DNA of 64,000 nt from Stromatinia cepivora (lineage: Eukaryota > Ascomycota > Leotiomycetes > Helotiales > Sclerotiniaceae), in the NCBI GenBank assembly GCA_014898415.1, contig RCTD01000004.1:1859001-1923000 (forward strand), in the 5' to 3' direction. Of the stretch, positions 13,401-26,203 are shown piece by piece (the first letter of the stretch is position 1; every line of letters starts with the position of its first letter). The position numbers and the translations under genes are program-made. The notes under the pieces are model-generated. The model was not told the origin of the DNA. It did no database searches and saw only the letters and a program-made list of their open reading frames with translations.

Positions 13401-15534
13401 TTTAAAGATTTAATTTTTGAATTCTTAAAAGATAATAATAATCAAAATAAAAATTATTATTATAAAAATCATAATATAAATGATGAAAATAACAATCAGG
13501 ATTAATAATTAAATAATAATAACAAAAGATTAATGATTGCAATTCTTTATAATCCGAATTTGTTTATTCTTATAAAAGAATTCAAATATATCAAAAAAGT
13601 AAAATCAAATTTGAATATATATAATTGAGTCTATATAATTTATATTAAATCTTTAAATAAAGATTTAAATATTGTTTTTAAATATAATAAAAATTCTCTT
13701 AATTATTTTATATTTGAAAGGTTTTATTATAAATACTATATATATATAAGATCTTTATTCATTATATAATATATAATATATTTCATATTATATTATTTTA
13801 TAATATATTATTTATTTGGAATTATATATAAAAGATTTATATGAATTATTTCGAAACCTTTACATATATATTATATATATTATATAACCTTAGTATTTAT
13901 ATTATATAAATATTAAATCAGTATGAATACAAATATGAATTATATTGAATCGATAATATAATCAAAAACATTGAATATAAGAATAGTCATATAAAGAATC
14001 TTTATTTGATAAATATTAAGAGTATTGATAAAAATTTAAAGAACCTTTATTATATAAATCAAAAGTATTCAGAATAAAAAATCTTTATCTGAATTAATGA
14101 ATAGATATAAAATATTAATATATTAAAGATTTTAGAAAAAATATAAAGGAATGTTATAAATCTTAATATGAAGATTTATAATTTTATAATTTAATTAATA
14201 TCATGAATTATATATAATACTATATCATTATAAAATCCTATTTATATTATTAAAACTTCATATTTGTTTATTTATATATAATCTACAAACCACTATTTCT
14301 ATATTATAAGGTGTATCACTCTTCAATACGTGACCTTCAACAGTTTTCAATACTGAATTAAAGAAATTACTATGTATAATCTTTTTATTGAATAATATTA
14401 TATATATTGAAAGATATCAAAGGAATTTAATTATATAAGATATCTTCGAATTTATCATAATTATTTATTTTCTTATAAAGTTTGACAATCTTTATATTTT
14501 GTGAAGGATTAAAATAAAAATAATATCAAATCCAAATTTATTAAAATTTATCAAAATTTATTTTGAAATAAAATAAGAAAAATAAAAGTTACAAATCTTT
14601 TTTGGATATTGAAAATAAATTATTATCGAATAAGAAATTATAAGTATTGATTATAAATTTAAATATAAATAATATTTAATCATTATATAATCTATTTCAA
14701 ATTTATATAAAAGATTATTAATAATTATAAATCTCGAATATAATCGAAAAATGAATCTTTATTATTGTTATTAGTTTTAATATCAAAAATTTAATTTGAT
14801 TTAATTTATAATCAATTTTTTGACATAAGTAGTATCTATTGATTTTAGATTATAAATTTTGTATTCTTTTATTAAAAAAAAATGAAAATTATATATTTAA
14901 TAAAAGAAGAATTTGATTGATAATAAAGATTATTTATTAAAAATATTTTGGAAAAATAATAATAATCCTTTTATTATAAGAATAAAATCTAATTAAAATA
15001 AAAAATAGAGTTTTTTATCCTAATATAAAAAGAATAATAAACATTTTTAAAATAAATAAGGTATATATTTATATATATTCAAATCATTAAAATATAACAT
15101 AATAAATATATTGATAATTTATATTAAAGTTAGTATAATATTATATTATTTCTTAATACTATGATTAATTTTAATTATATAATTCTAGAGAATAAATACT
15201 ATAAAAAAGATATTTTTATTAAATATATTATTTTTTAATAAAAAAAAAATTATTTTTATTATTTTTATATTTCTTTATAATATGTTAAAGATTTGTTAAT
15301 AATTATAATTCTTAAAATTTTATAAATATATTATTTCGGAATTCAAAAAAACAATCTGAAATAAACTTATCGTTATTTAATAATATATTTACAAAAATAA
15401 TAGATTAAAATAATAAAGGAGAGGAAAAAAATACTTTTATAACTATTTAAAATCAAAAATACAAAGATATCATCAATTTGAGATTTTTGTATAGGCTAAA
15501 CGGCTCTTTTTATAGACTATCTCAAAAAATACTA
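7464..15534. repeat. AT-rich RIP-degraded repeats, including unclassified element copy B
   Basis: There is no gene. Bases 9,120-13,240 hold copy B of the unclassified repeat described at the left edge, in its longest uninterrupted form here. Bases 7,464-8,000 are the right flank of the first pogo element and recur at 16,460-17,000. A run of nine C at 7,970-7,978 stands out; on the minus strand it resembles the G-rich polypurine tract that precedes a 3' LTR. Another partial repeat copy lies at 15,340-15,500, matching 4,580-4,740 and 13,070-13,240. The part from 13,240 to 15,340 shows no motif that I can name. Confidence 0.55.
8991..9088. repeat. 14-bp minisatellite, seven units
   Basis: The unit TTTTATATATTATA is repeated head to tail seven times. 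Units 1, 2, 3 and 6 are identical, units 4 and 5 carry one to four changes, and unit 7 is partly degraded. It sits between two unclassified RIP-degraded segments and has no coding potential. Confidence 0.9.
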
Positions 15535-16458
15535 TTATTTAATTTTTAAATCTTCGTAATTTAATAATTATTCAATTTCAATAAAATTATCTATAAACTT
15601 ACTTTCAATAATATCAATAAATCCTTTCTTTCAATTTTATGATTATTTATTTTGATTTATATCTTTTTAATAATTTTAATCTCTAAAAATATTGAATTAG
15701 AATTAATCTTTATTATTCGTTTTTCTCATATATAATCTATTTTAATTTATATTTCAATTATTTTATTCAATACTTTAATTATATAATTTTTAATATCAAA
15801 ACCTTTTATATCTTTATGAATTAATGATCAATAAATCGAAAAACTAATCTCTTTTTGTTTCGAAATATTATATTTATATATTTATATATTGTTTACTTTT
15901 TTAAAAAAAAATTATAAATCAAAAAATAATTTGATAATTAATTAATATTGAAAATCATTATTCCAAAAAAAAAAATGGAATTATAATTTTGTTATTATTA
16001 TTTTCAAATAACGATTGATTAAAAAAAGATTTAATATAATTTTAAGATTGCAAATTAAAAGCTTTTCATTCAAATTTGATATTATAAATTGTTAAATTTT
16101 CTATTTTAGCTTTTTAATAATAAATAAGAGAATTAATTATATTTGCTATTTATTAAAGAATTCAATAAAGAAAATAATTTATTAAGATTAGATTTATTAA
16201 TATTTTTCAAAAATAAAACTATTTATAAATCTAATTATTATAATATATATAATAATAAAAATAAAAGATAAATATTATTTTTAAAATATTTAAATATAAA
16301 CTTTATAATTTTATAATTTCTATAATTATTTAATATAAATAATTTTAAATCAAAAAAAGACAATTTCAAAGATAAAGACTTTCAATTATTTAAATTTTGC
16401 AATATCAATTAATTATTTATCTTTTATAATAATAAATTTTCAATTTTTATATAATAGT
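15535..16458 (-). mobile_element. Truncated pogo/Fot1 element related to copy 1
   Basis: The sequence aligns by eye with about 5,700-6,610 of the first pogo element, covering the C-terminal half of the transposase and part of the catalytic region. It is more AT-shifted, and both terminal inverted repeats are gone. Its right neighbour (from about 16,460, containing AATTTGTATCTAGCGGATAT) is the same sequence that follows the intact element at 7,470. The element and its flank were therefore probably duplicated together and then lost the N-terminal half. It cannot encode a working transposase. Confidence 0.7.
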
Positions 16459-16459
16459 A

Positions 16460-17385
16460 ATTAATAACAGTAGTATTAATTTGTATCTAGCGGATATACA
16501 TTTAAGATTCATATTTTAGAATTTTTCGAAGAATATAAAGATATATTAAATTCAAGATATTTAAGTTAATAATTATCTTAGAAAGTATTTAAAATTTATA
16601 TATAATAAACTTTATCAAACTATCCGAATATAATATTTTTATTTCCTTTAAGATAAATATATGTTTTTCTAAAACTATATTCATTTTAAATATAGGAAAT
16701 AAGTAATCGAAAAATCCACCCAAATATCAAAAATTAATAAAATATCAAAGATATTTAATTTAATAAAAAAGAAAAAGATAATAAATTGTAATAATCAAAT
16801 ACTAATTAGTTAATTAAATATAAAAAAACATCTAAAATAGAAATATATATCTTTAATACAAATATATATTTTCAATAAAAACAAATACTAAAATAGTAAT
16901 TAATATTAAAGAATTTGAAAAACTCGAATAATTTTTTATTAAATAAAATAAATAATTCAGATTTTTTATTATTAAACATAAAAATATAAATAATAGGATT
17001 TTTATATTTTATTATAATTGAATTATAAAAAATTTTATTTTTTATTTTTTATTTTTTATAATTTTTGATCAAAAGTTATACTAATTTAAAATCCAAATCC
17101 TTCAAAATTTTGAATACATAATGCCTTTCCTATACAAAATAAACGATTTTTTTTTGAATTTTTTTGCTATTTTGATTTCAAATATATATAATTTCAAAAC
17201 AAAATTATATAAAAATATTTCATTTAATATTTAATGAATTTAGAATAATTATCTTTATATAAATACAAACTTTAATAAATTATCTTAGATTTTTATATAA
17301 ATAACAGGAATTTGAAAAGCTGAAAAATCGTCAATTTTGATGTGATTTCGCTTAGTGTACGGTGAGTCCGGACCAGAACTCTTAT
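16460..17385. repeat. AT-rich duplicated flank of the pogo element, then a short GC-rich spacer
   Basis: Bases 16,460-17,000 are a diverged copy of 7,470-8,000; both contain AATAAATAATTCAGA. From about 17,320 to 17,385 the composition changes to a short, more balanced stretch including GTGTACGGTGAGTCCGGAC, which I could not match to anything else in the window. It may be unmutated unique spacer or the end of an element. Confidence 0.5.
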
Positions 17386-18808
17386 ATAATATAATATTTA
17401 TCAAATCTATCGAATAATATATAGTTGATATAATATTGAAAAGAAACAAAAACATTATAAAAGCCGAAAAATATAATTAAGTATTCAAATAATCTAAATC
17501 AAATAATGAAAACAATTTTCTATTCGTTATCTTCTACAATATAAAGTTTATTGAAAACAATAATAATATTTAATTTCGAAGATACTTTTATATTATAAAA
17601 ACATTCAAAATCTTCCTAATTATTAATAATAAATATCGATTCTTGATAATAATATTATTCAATTTATGATAATCTTGATAAATTCGAACTCCTCCATTTG
17701 ATTTGATAATCAAGAATAAAGGAGCAATATTATACAATTGTAATTCTCGAATAAATCCCTTAAATAGATTATCATTAATTTATTTACAAATGATTTTCAA
17801 TTTCAAAAAAATAAAGAATGATTTTTAAAGTATAACAGCTCTTTTCTGTATATTAATTTAATTTTGTAATTCTAAATATAATATAATAAAAGTTTATTTA
17901 TATATTATAATAGAAAAACAAATAATTTATTTCAAAACTATATAAAGAGTTTCTTTTTAATCTAATCATCATTAAAGAATAATTTGTTATCAAAGAATTT
18001 CTCAATATCTATTTTTATTATCTTTTAAAAACATTATAAATAATAATAATAATAAACGAAATTGTATAATTTAAATAGAACTTTTATTAATATATTAATC
18101 AAATCTTTTTTTATATATAATATATCCTTAAAATCTTATTTTTAAAATATTAAGATTATTATTATTTTGTTTAATCGTTTTTATTAAATAGTTTTTTATA
18201 TTCGATTTAGTTTATTCTAAATAAAATATACAATCTTTATTTTGTTTTATTAATAAAAAGATACAAAACTAATAATTTATAATCAATGAATATTATTTAT
18301 ATCCAACTTTATATTTGAAATCAAATTTTTTAATTTCTTAAAATTGAAATTGATAGTATAAATATAAATTCGTTTTATTATATAGATTTTATTCAATATC
18401 AATTAATAATCTTTTATGTAAATTTATAATAAATAAAACATCGTTTCAGAATCATTTAAATTTAAGAATTAATATTTTTGCTATATAACTTAATATAATA
18501 ATAATTTATATTGAATATCAAAATTCCTTTAATTGATAATTCGAAATCGAAGCTTTTTATTATTTTGTAATCTTTATTTTTATTATTCTTTATAAAAAAT
18601 AATCATAATTATTTCGATTCTATATTTAACTTTTTAAAATTGTTTTAAAATCTTGAATATCTATTTTGTTATTCTCAATTTTGTTTTTTATTTATAATAA
18701 TTGATATAATTTAATATATTTATCAAAAAGAATTTTAATTGAAAATAAAATATCAAAGATTTTGTTAATTAATAATTTTATTGATATTTTAAAAAAGTTT
18801 TAAATATA
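17386..18808 (-). pseudogene. Ty3/gypsy pol fragment (reverse transcriptase), RIP-degraded
   Basis: On the minus strand at about 17,800-17,620 one frame reads KGFIREL, then SNGGVRIYQDYHKLNN, then IIIKNRY. This matches the start of gypsy-type reverse transcriptases, whose usual form is KGFIR, a GG-R--DYR-LN block and a K-RYPLP block. Downstream (17,600-17,400) the finger and palm positions are recognisable only by spacing, and the YVDD box is not legible. Upstream (17,830-18,780) should be protease and linker but is too degraded to name. The fragment stops at the pogo element at 18,811 on one side and at the GC-rich spacer on the other, so both ends of the retroelement are missing here. Confidence 0.65.
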
Positions 18809-18810
18809 TA

Positions 18811-20626
18811 ACGTGGTTTATCACCGGGTCGCCAATATCACCGGGTCGCCATTTTTTATACTATTTAACCATTTTAAATCTATATTATTCAACAACAATT
18901 GAATCAATTGATTAAAACTATTAAGAATCTAACAATCTAGGATCTATTATATTGTTTTAACAAATTCTTATATTATATTTTATTTTTCTATATTTACTAT
19001 AATATCAATTAAAAAATGCTTCCCCATTAGAATTCCCCTTTTTTTGATACTTATCGTATTGAATCTGAATATCAATCTTTTGTTAAGATAATATATTAAA
19101 AGTTTTTTGTTTAATAAATATTCCTTTTTAATGTAATTGGGTTTTTTTTGTATATCGATATTTGCTTAATGTTTCATTTGCCTTTTGAAATATACAAATC
19201 TCTATAATCAAAAATATATTTTCATAAATTAATCTTTTTATATTTTTAACTAAAATTAATACAATTTCGAATATAAATATAAAGGAACTTAATTGATAAT
19301 GAATTATTCGAGATTTCATTAAAGTTGATTGAAAAAAAGTTTCAATTGAATTACAAAGGGTTTGAAAGATCTATTGATCTAGATCGAAAAAAAGGGGGGT
19401 AAATATACAAATTCGAATATCTAATTTCGAAAATACAGCTTCAAAATTAAATAGGATTAAACCTATTCCTCAAAACCCTAATTTCATATTCTAAAAGGTA
19501 ATTGATTTTTCATATACAACTTTAAAAGCTATAAAGAATTCAACCTTTGAAATATACTTGATATATACCTTGATTACTATATAAACATTTTAAATTACCA
19601 AAACAATCAACATCAAATAACTGAATTAAATAACTTGAATACAATAGTAAACATAAATATATAATATTGTTCTCTTTACAGTATATTTGAAAACTATTGA
19701 TTTATAACTTTTATATCTATTTAGTATCAATATTCGATATTTGCCCTTTCTTCGATTCGTAATATACTTATCGAAGTATTTCAATCATTCTAAACCCATC
19801 TCATTGTTTATCCATTCATTAAATATAGATTTAATAATCTATTCCACAAGAAGATTCGTTTCGATATATCAATTGAAAAAATGAACCTATCTCTGAACTA
19901 CTAAAAATAAGAGAATAGTTTCATCCTCCCCATTTCCATATATTATTGCTATAGCCCATTCTCGATTGTCTAACTATATTGATTTACTTTTACTACATCT
20001 TTCAACACTAATAACAATCATTATTATATATATAATCCTCATCATAAAACCTGTTTTATCGAAATTATAAAAATCACTATCCAAAATATTGTATTTCGCT
20101 TATATATTCACAATCAATCAAAACCACTCTTTAATGAATTTAAAATCTTTACAAAAAGCTTTTTGAAAATCATAAACATAACTAAAACATATCTTTAATT
20201 CGATTCAACATTTTACAAATCAATATATCCAAAGTTTCCCAACACATTTCATACCCCTCGATTTAAAAATATAATTCACCATATCTTTCATATTCTTCAA
20301 TTTAAATAAAAATCCTTTTGAATCTATATCAAATATATATTGAACAATTATCTCTTCTTCTAATTCTATAATCTTATAATTATTCACTCAAATCTCCATT
20401 TAATTACTTCAGCCGTTGATTCTATCATGTAATATAAATCGAAGCATTATATAGATTTTTGTAGCTTTAATAATTAATAGATTTTTAAATTTATAAATAA
20501 CTTCAATAATTAAAATAATTCGGATTTCTTTTGATAATATTTCCATAATAATTCGTTGAAATATCGTGTATTGAAATTGAGATGGTTGAATAATATAAAA
20601 AGTGGCGACCCGGTGATAAACCACGT
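18811..20626 (-). mobile_element. pogo/Fot1-family DNA transposon, copy 2 (different subfamily)
   Basis: An 1,816-bp element with perfect 24-bp terminal inverted repeats (18,811-18,834 and 20,603-20,626), beginning ACGTGGTTTATCACCGGGTC. It is flanked by TA on both sides (18,809-18,810 and 20,627-20,628). The left end carries a second copy of the inner part of the repeat (18,835-18,851); the right end does not. The inverted repeat differs from that at 5,647, so this is a separate subfamily. The interior is AT-shifted but the termini are intact, so the ends might still be recognised by a transposase supplied elsewhere. Confidence 0.88.
19128..20600 (-). pseudogene. Pogo/Fot1 transposase of copy 2, RIP-inactivated
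   Basis: Minus-strand frames begin beside the right inverted repeat. At 20,550-20,410 the text EIRIILIIEVIYKFKN followed by LHDRING is a mutated Psq helix-turn-helix of pogo transposases, whose intact form reads E-RI-LAI-A, then S-R-AA--Y-VP, then STL--R--G. After one stop, LEEEIIVQYIFDIDSKGF and then SRGMKCVGKLW (about 20,360-20,220) match the CENP-B-like second DNA-binding domain. The DDE core lies in the degraded middle and is not legible motif by motif. At 19,210-19,128 the tail QKANETLSKYRYTKKTQLH matches the conserved basic C-terminus. Several stops separate these blocks, so the protein is dead. Confidence 0.75.
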
Positions 20627-20628
20627 TA

Positions 20629-23600
20629 TTAAGAATAAAATTATTGATATTTATATTAGGCCTATTATATTATAAAAATAATAATATATTATAAATTAAA
20701 GAATAAAATCATATCTATTTAATTAATATATAGATTATAATATTATAATTATAATAATCCAAAAATAATAGATATATATCCTTTAAGAATTTGATGATAA
20801 AGAATAATTAGATTTTTTGATATTAAATCATTATTATATTTATAATAAAATATTCTATAATAATATCCATAATATTCTTATTAATTAAATGGAGTTTATA
20901 ATAATATAGTAGAAATAATATAATGATATTATATTATTTGATATAAAAACAATTAACAAATGTTTTTCTAGAATATTTATTATTAATTAAATTAATTATA
21001 TTGAAATGGGAGAAGTATATTAAAAATATAATAACTTGAATGAATAGGGATTTGTTATTTATAGGATTGGATTATAAAGATGCTTTATTATTTATTATAT
21101 ATTGTATCTATTTTATATCATTTGATAATCTTTATAAACGATTTATTATAAAGATTAAACTTTTTCTTAATATTCGAAATTCGAAGCTGATAATAGGGAT
21201 ATTATATTATCAAATAATACATTCGAAATACTATTGGATGGTATTAAAAATCTATTTTCGATAAAGTTATAAAATATATTGAAATATTGATTATCGTTAT
21301 TTTGAAAGTTGCCTTATTGATAATTATTATAATTAATCAGATCAGATAAATGATTCTATTGATATTATATTGAGCAATCGTTATATTGATAACTATTATA
21401 TATAAATGAATTATTGATTTGATATTATTATCATTGATAATTATTATATTAATAAATAATATTATATAGGATTGTTTTATATTCATTTGCTTTTTTCAAA
21501 ATATTTATCTATTTCTTTACTTTATATTTCTAAATCCGATAATTATATTGTTTATAGAAATAATAAAAATCTTAAAAATATTCTTATTTTTTTATATTTA
21601 CTTTTAGATTTTAATTATATCAAAATCTATAAAATTATTTTGAATATATAATAATGATTATAAACCGGAATCGATTTCGATAAATTTATATTATAATATT
21701 CATTATCTCAATAATTTTGATTTCAAATCTGAAATTTCTTTCTTTATTTCTTTATATCAATAAAATTATAAAAATTCAAATTCTTATTTATTAATATTTT
21801 TAATTTATCTATAATCTTTTATTTCATTATTTCAATATTTTATAAAAAAATTTATTATTAAAAGCTTTTAGATGTTTCAATTTTGTTTTAATAAAAACGA
21901 ATAATATTTTATTTTACATTTTAAATTTATTGAATTTTATTATAATTTTTTATTCAATATTAATCGATATATAAAGATTATCAAACTTTTCTAGAAAGAT
22001 ATTTGTTATAATAAATTCCGATATATTTTATGTAATATTTTTTATATCTTTTTGTTTTTTTTTATTATATTATTTCTTTTACTAAAAAGATTATATAGAA
22101 TAGTTTCTTTTATTTTATATTAAAAAATATAATATCATTTTTTCAATAAATCTATAAATTTAATTTCCAATCCTAATATTTATTTTATCGAATTAAATCA
22201 TCTATTTTTTTTTAAATAAATTAAAATTCTTTATAATCTATTAAGATTAATAAAAGTATAAAGGAACAATTATATTAATATTTATTATAATCAATTATTT
22301 TTGATATTATATATTTTGAATAAATAATTATATATTGAATAAATTAACTAATTATAAGTTTTCGTTTAGATTATAGATCTTTTTATAGAAAATCTTTATT
22401 TATATAAAAGCTTTATTTACAAAATTATATAGATATATTAAATAATTCGAAACTTCTAAATTTAAATTATTAATAAATATTTGGAAAACGAATATAAAGT
22501 TTATAAACTTTTTATTATCAATAATAGAAAACTTATATATAAATTGTTATTATTAATCAAAAACTTTTTAAATATAATTTGAAACATTCGATATTATTTT
22601 TTATTCAATAAAAACGATTGATTTAGAAATATTTAATATAATAATTGAATTTTTAAGATATATTTTAAAAATTAAAATACATTTTTTAGATCGATTGTTT
22701 CTATTATATAAAAATCTAAATCTAGATATAAATCTGATTTGGATTATATCAAAATCTGAATCTAAATTTGATTTATAGAAAATCGATATATTATTTATTA
22801 ATATAATGCTAATTGAATTTTTGGATTTCGTTATTAAAATGATTCTTTTTTGATCATTTTTCTTTAAAAACAAAATTGAATTGTTTTTATATCAAATAAT
22901 AAATTTTTCTGAAAAATAGAATATACTATTATAATATAAAAAGGGATCTTAAATAATATAATAATATTCTATAAAGGAAGAAAGAAAATGCTAGAAAGAA
23001 CGCCGATTATATAGGGTATGGATGCCTCAGGCATCCATATAGACTAGCTAGGAACGGGTAGTGAACCCGTGACAAATATTATTATTAATTATATTATTAT
23101 TAATCATATTCGATTTTTTTTGAACATTTTTTTTTCATTTAAATCATTCACTTTACTATTGTTACTGATATCCCTATATCGTGCACGGCAGCCCGGCATC
23201 TTGTACGCTTTTTATTTATTGAATAAAAATATATTATAAATTAAAAAATTATTATAATAATTAGAAAACTAATAGTATCAATTATCAATAATAAAAGAAT
23301 ATAATTTATTAATTTCAAAACAAAAAATAGATTTAATAATTTTAAAATTCAACTTTATTAAAATAATAATTTAATCAGTGTTTGTTTTACAAATTTTGTA
23401 ATTAATTTTATTATTAAGATATTTCAAATTTCCAAAAAATATAAAAAATTAGATTTTATATAAAGATTTAAAAATCTAAATTAAAGAATTTTGTATTAAA
23501 TCTTTTAAAAAATTCTTCAAAAATTACTTACCAAAAGATAATAAAATTGATTCTATATATAAAAAAAGAATTAAATAATCTTTATTATATTATATAAAAT

Positions 23601-24424
23601 AATTATATTTTCATTTTGAAGTTTATTTTAAGAAAATAAAATCATTTAAATTTTTAGATAGAATTTAATATATATTAATTAAATAAAATATTTAAATATA
23701 TTTTATTGATTATATAATTTTTATTATATAAAAGAATAATATGAAGTTTAAATTCTTTTTTTTATTATTATTTCGTTTTTTTAATAGAATATTTTATTAA
23801 AGAAATCAAGATTTTTTTTAAAAATTTTAAATTTCTTTTTGAAAAGTCTATTTTAAATATCGTATAATATATTTCAATAAAAGTTTTTTAAACATAATAT
23901 TATATAATCATTGATTATCATTCATAAATTGAATTTTTTTTCAATTTATATTAATTTAATATTAATTTATATAATAATTAAAAACCCAAAATTTCATTAT
24001 ATTAAAATAAATTTCGGATATTAAAAATTAATATTTTACTAAAATGAAACTTGAAATATTATAAAATTACTTAATATTATTAAATCTTATTTAATAAAAA
24101 TTTATATTTAAAATTTAAATTATATATAATTTAGAATTTATAAGATAAAATTATATTTTTTTTACTTTTTCTATATTATTATAAATCAAGAATTGATAAT
24201 CTATTAAATAATTTCATATTTCTTTTTTATACTTTAAAATATATTAATATATAAATATTTTTCATATAATTATATATTTTTTATTTTGATTATAAAAATG
24301 TAATATTTTTAGTATTTCATTGTTTGTAACGAAATATAAATATAAAAACTATTCTAATTCAGAATTTCAATTAAATATATTAACAAATTATTCATTAGTC
24401 GAATTTATAATATAATTTTTAATA
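20629..24424. repeat. AT-rich RIP-degraded DNA without legible genes
   Basis: There are only short Ile/Asn/Lys/Tyr-rich frames in all six readings, including a 90-residue minus-strand frame at 22,601-22,873 with no recognisable motif. I read no domain. Two short balanced-composition islands stand out: the hairpin-bearing LTR start at 23,011-23,074 and a spacer around 23,181-23,212 containing GTGCACGGCAGCCCGGCATC. Confidence 0.5.
22980..23074 (-). repeat. Probable LTR start with two strong hairpins
   Basis: On the minus strand the sequence begins TGTCACGGGTTCACTACCCG at 23,074, the TG start expected of an LTR. It contains a hairpin with a 6-bp stem (23,054-23,059 with 23,065-23,070). A second hairpin has a perfect 10-bp stem and a TCA loop (23,017-23,026 with 23,030-23,039). 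Composition is far less AT-rich than the surroundings. The other LTR end and any target duplication were not found, so this may be a solo or truncated LTR. Family unknown, most likely gypsy. Confidence 0.45.
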
Positions 24425-24429
24425 CGTGC

Positions 24430-26105
24430 TGTCACGAGATACACGTGATCGCGTACGATCGGACTAGTACAATACTAAGCTCCGAGCCGATTATATATAT
24501 AACTTTGTAGCACACTCTCTTTAACTCTATAACTTTTAATTCTAAGATTAATCTTTAAATACTCGTTAAATTCGTCACATTATTAAAAACTCTTTCAGAT
24601 AAGAAATAAAATAATATACATTCATACTTATACATACTCCGCTTACTTCTATTTTAAATATATGTTCATACTCACTCGTTTGTATATAAATCTTCTTAAT
24701 ATTATTCAAAAATATTATCTTTTTTCTTACCCTTAATTTCTAAGCTATAAATTATGATTCAATAAACCTCGCGATTACAAAACTTCGTGACGAAATGATT
24801 TGTCAACAAAATGAAATCTCGTTCCTACACTCCCTAATTCTCAAATACATTCCTATTGTTTATATTCCTTCTCATCCGAAACCCTCTCTTCTTGATCCTG
24901 AAAAGTTTAATAGTAACTCTCAAAAGTTCAATATCTGGCTTCCTTCGATTCAAACAAAACTATAAATAAATAATATTGTGATCAATAACTCTATAGCTCA
25001 ATTTTATTATATTTATTTTAATCTCGAATTTTATGTATAAACTATAATACTATCTTAGCTTTCTTCTTTTAATCAAAATGTTCCTTTAAATCATACAACG
25101 ATCCTAGATCAATTTATATGTATTTACAATAATCCGAATAAAGTTCAAGAAGCTGAAAATAAGTTATTCATTTTTAAATAAAAAATCGATTCTTTATATA
25201 CTTATATTACAAAATTCGAAAGGATCTTTTACGAAGTCAAAGGTCAGAATTGATCCGATTTGAATAAAATCTTAATCTTTTGCAATGAACTTAATGTTAC
25301 TCTTAGAAATCGTCTTTCTCAACAACTTTCTTTTCCCTGTTTCTATCCCGATTTTATTCAGGTTATACAACAATTAGCCATTTATACAACGAATGAATTC
25401 CCTGTATCATCCCATTTTAGTGAACCTAGAGCCCCATATATATTACAGAATCCATCCCATTCTCGGAACCACAATCCAATAGATATTAGCAACCTTAATA
25501 TCATTAATGCCCTTAACCCTTTTGATATTTAATCGGACAAATCCGATCGTACTTTGATTCTACCCTATATATAAATACCCGAATTTTCCCCTTCTGAAAA
25601 AACTTTCTTATACAAACAAAATAAATATATACAATATAGAAATAATTCTTATTAAATATGAGTATATCCATTAAACCCGTATTAAGGAATCCAAGATCGA
25701 TAAGAGCCTATATCGATTATTACACTAACTACTAAACCCAAAAACAACGATAATAAGGATCTTGAAAAAATAATCAATAGCCAATATTTTGAAGATCATT
25801 TGGAAAAAGCAAATAATACAATGGATATATATTCGTTAACTATAATACAATCCGCACATCAAGAATTTTTATCAAAAAAAGATTAATGATCATTTTATAC
25901 TTAAATCATTCATTTAAAGTAAATTCGAAGTAAATTCTTCAAAAGAAAAGAATAGTATCACAAGATACACATGATCGCATATAATCGAACTAGTACGGTA
26001 TTAAGCTCCAAGCCGATCATATATATAGCTTCGTAGTACACTCTCTTTAACTCTGTAGCTTTTAATTCTAAGATTGATCTCTAAACGCTCGTTGGGTTCG
26101 TCACA
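24430..26105 (+). mobile_element. Gag-only LTR retrotransposon (TR-GAG type), copy 1
   Basis: A 1,676-bp element with two 150-bp LTRs (24,430-24,579 and 25,956-26,105). They start TGTCACGAGATACACGTGAT and TATCACAAGATACACATGAT and end TCGTCACA. A 5-bp target duplication CGTGC flanks it (24,425-24,429 and 26,106-26,110). A purine-rich tract (AAAAGAAAAGAA) precedes the 3' LTR. Between the LTRs only a gypsy-like Gag is found, and there is no room for protease, reverse transcriptase or integrase. It must have depended on enzymes from another element. A second copy lies at 43,535-45,055 in the same orientation on the other side of the gene island. Confidence 0.88.
24775..25887 (+). pseudogene. Gypsy-like Gag protein of TR-GAG copy 1
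   Basis: Plus-strand frames give a Gag-like protein interrupted by stops. At 24,884-24,962 is LLDPEKFNSNSQKFNIWLPS, the typical start of fungal gypsy Gag domains, which form the capsid shell. From about 25,090 comes ILDQFICIYNNPNKVQEAEN, then IDSLYTYITKFERIFYEVKG. The longest uninterrupted stretch (25,260-25,532, 90 residues) has LNVTLRNRLSQQLSFP and then YPDFIQVIQQLA, the conserved end of the domain. An acidic tail (KDLEKIIN, YFEDHLEK) follows to the stop near 25,887. No CCHC zinc knuckle is legible. Most stops are TAA or TAG at positions where copy 2 or the family has CAA, CAG or TGG, as RIP would produce. Confidence 0.7.
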
Positions 26106-26203
26106 CGTGCAAGATATCGGGCCTATAAGAATAATATTTTGTATAGTATATTCAATCATTATAAATATATAATAATTTAAAAAAGTTTAATTTAAAACCA
26201 ATT

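Noticed and set aside
23000..23074. Possible tRNA or structural RNA at the double hairpin
   Set aside because: It has no cloverleaf, A/B box or terminator; the TG start and surroundings fit an LTR better.
1..26000. Possibility that the AT-rich DNA is mitochondrial, plastid or from an AT-rich bacterium or protist
   Set aside because: It is continuous with a normal fungal gene island. It also contains LTR elements with target duplications and pogo elements whose coding relics are explained by transitions.
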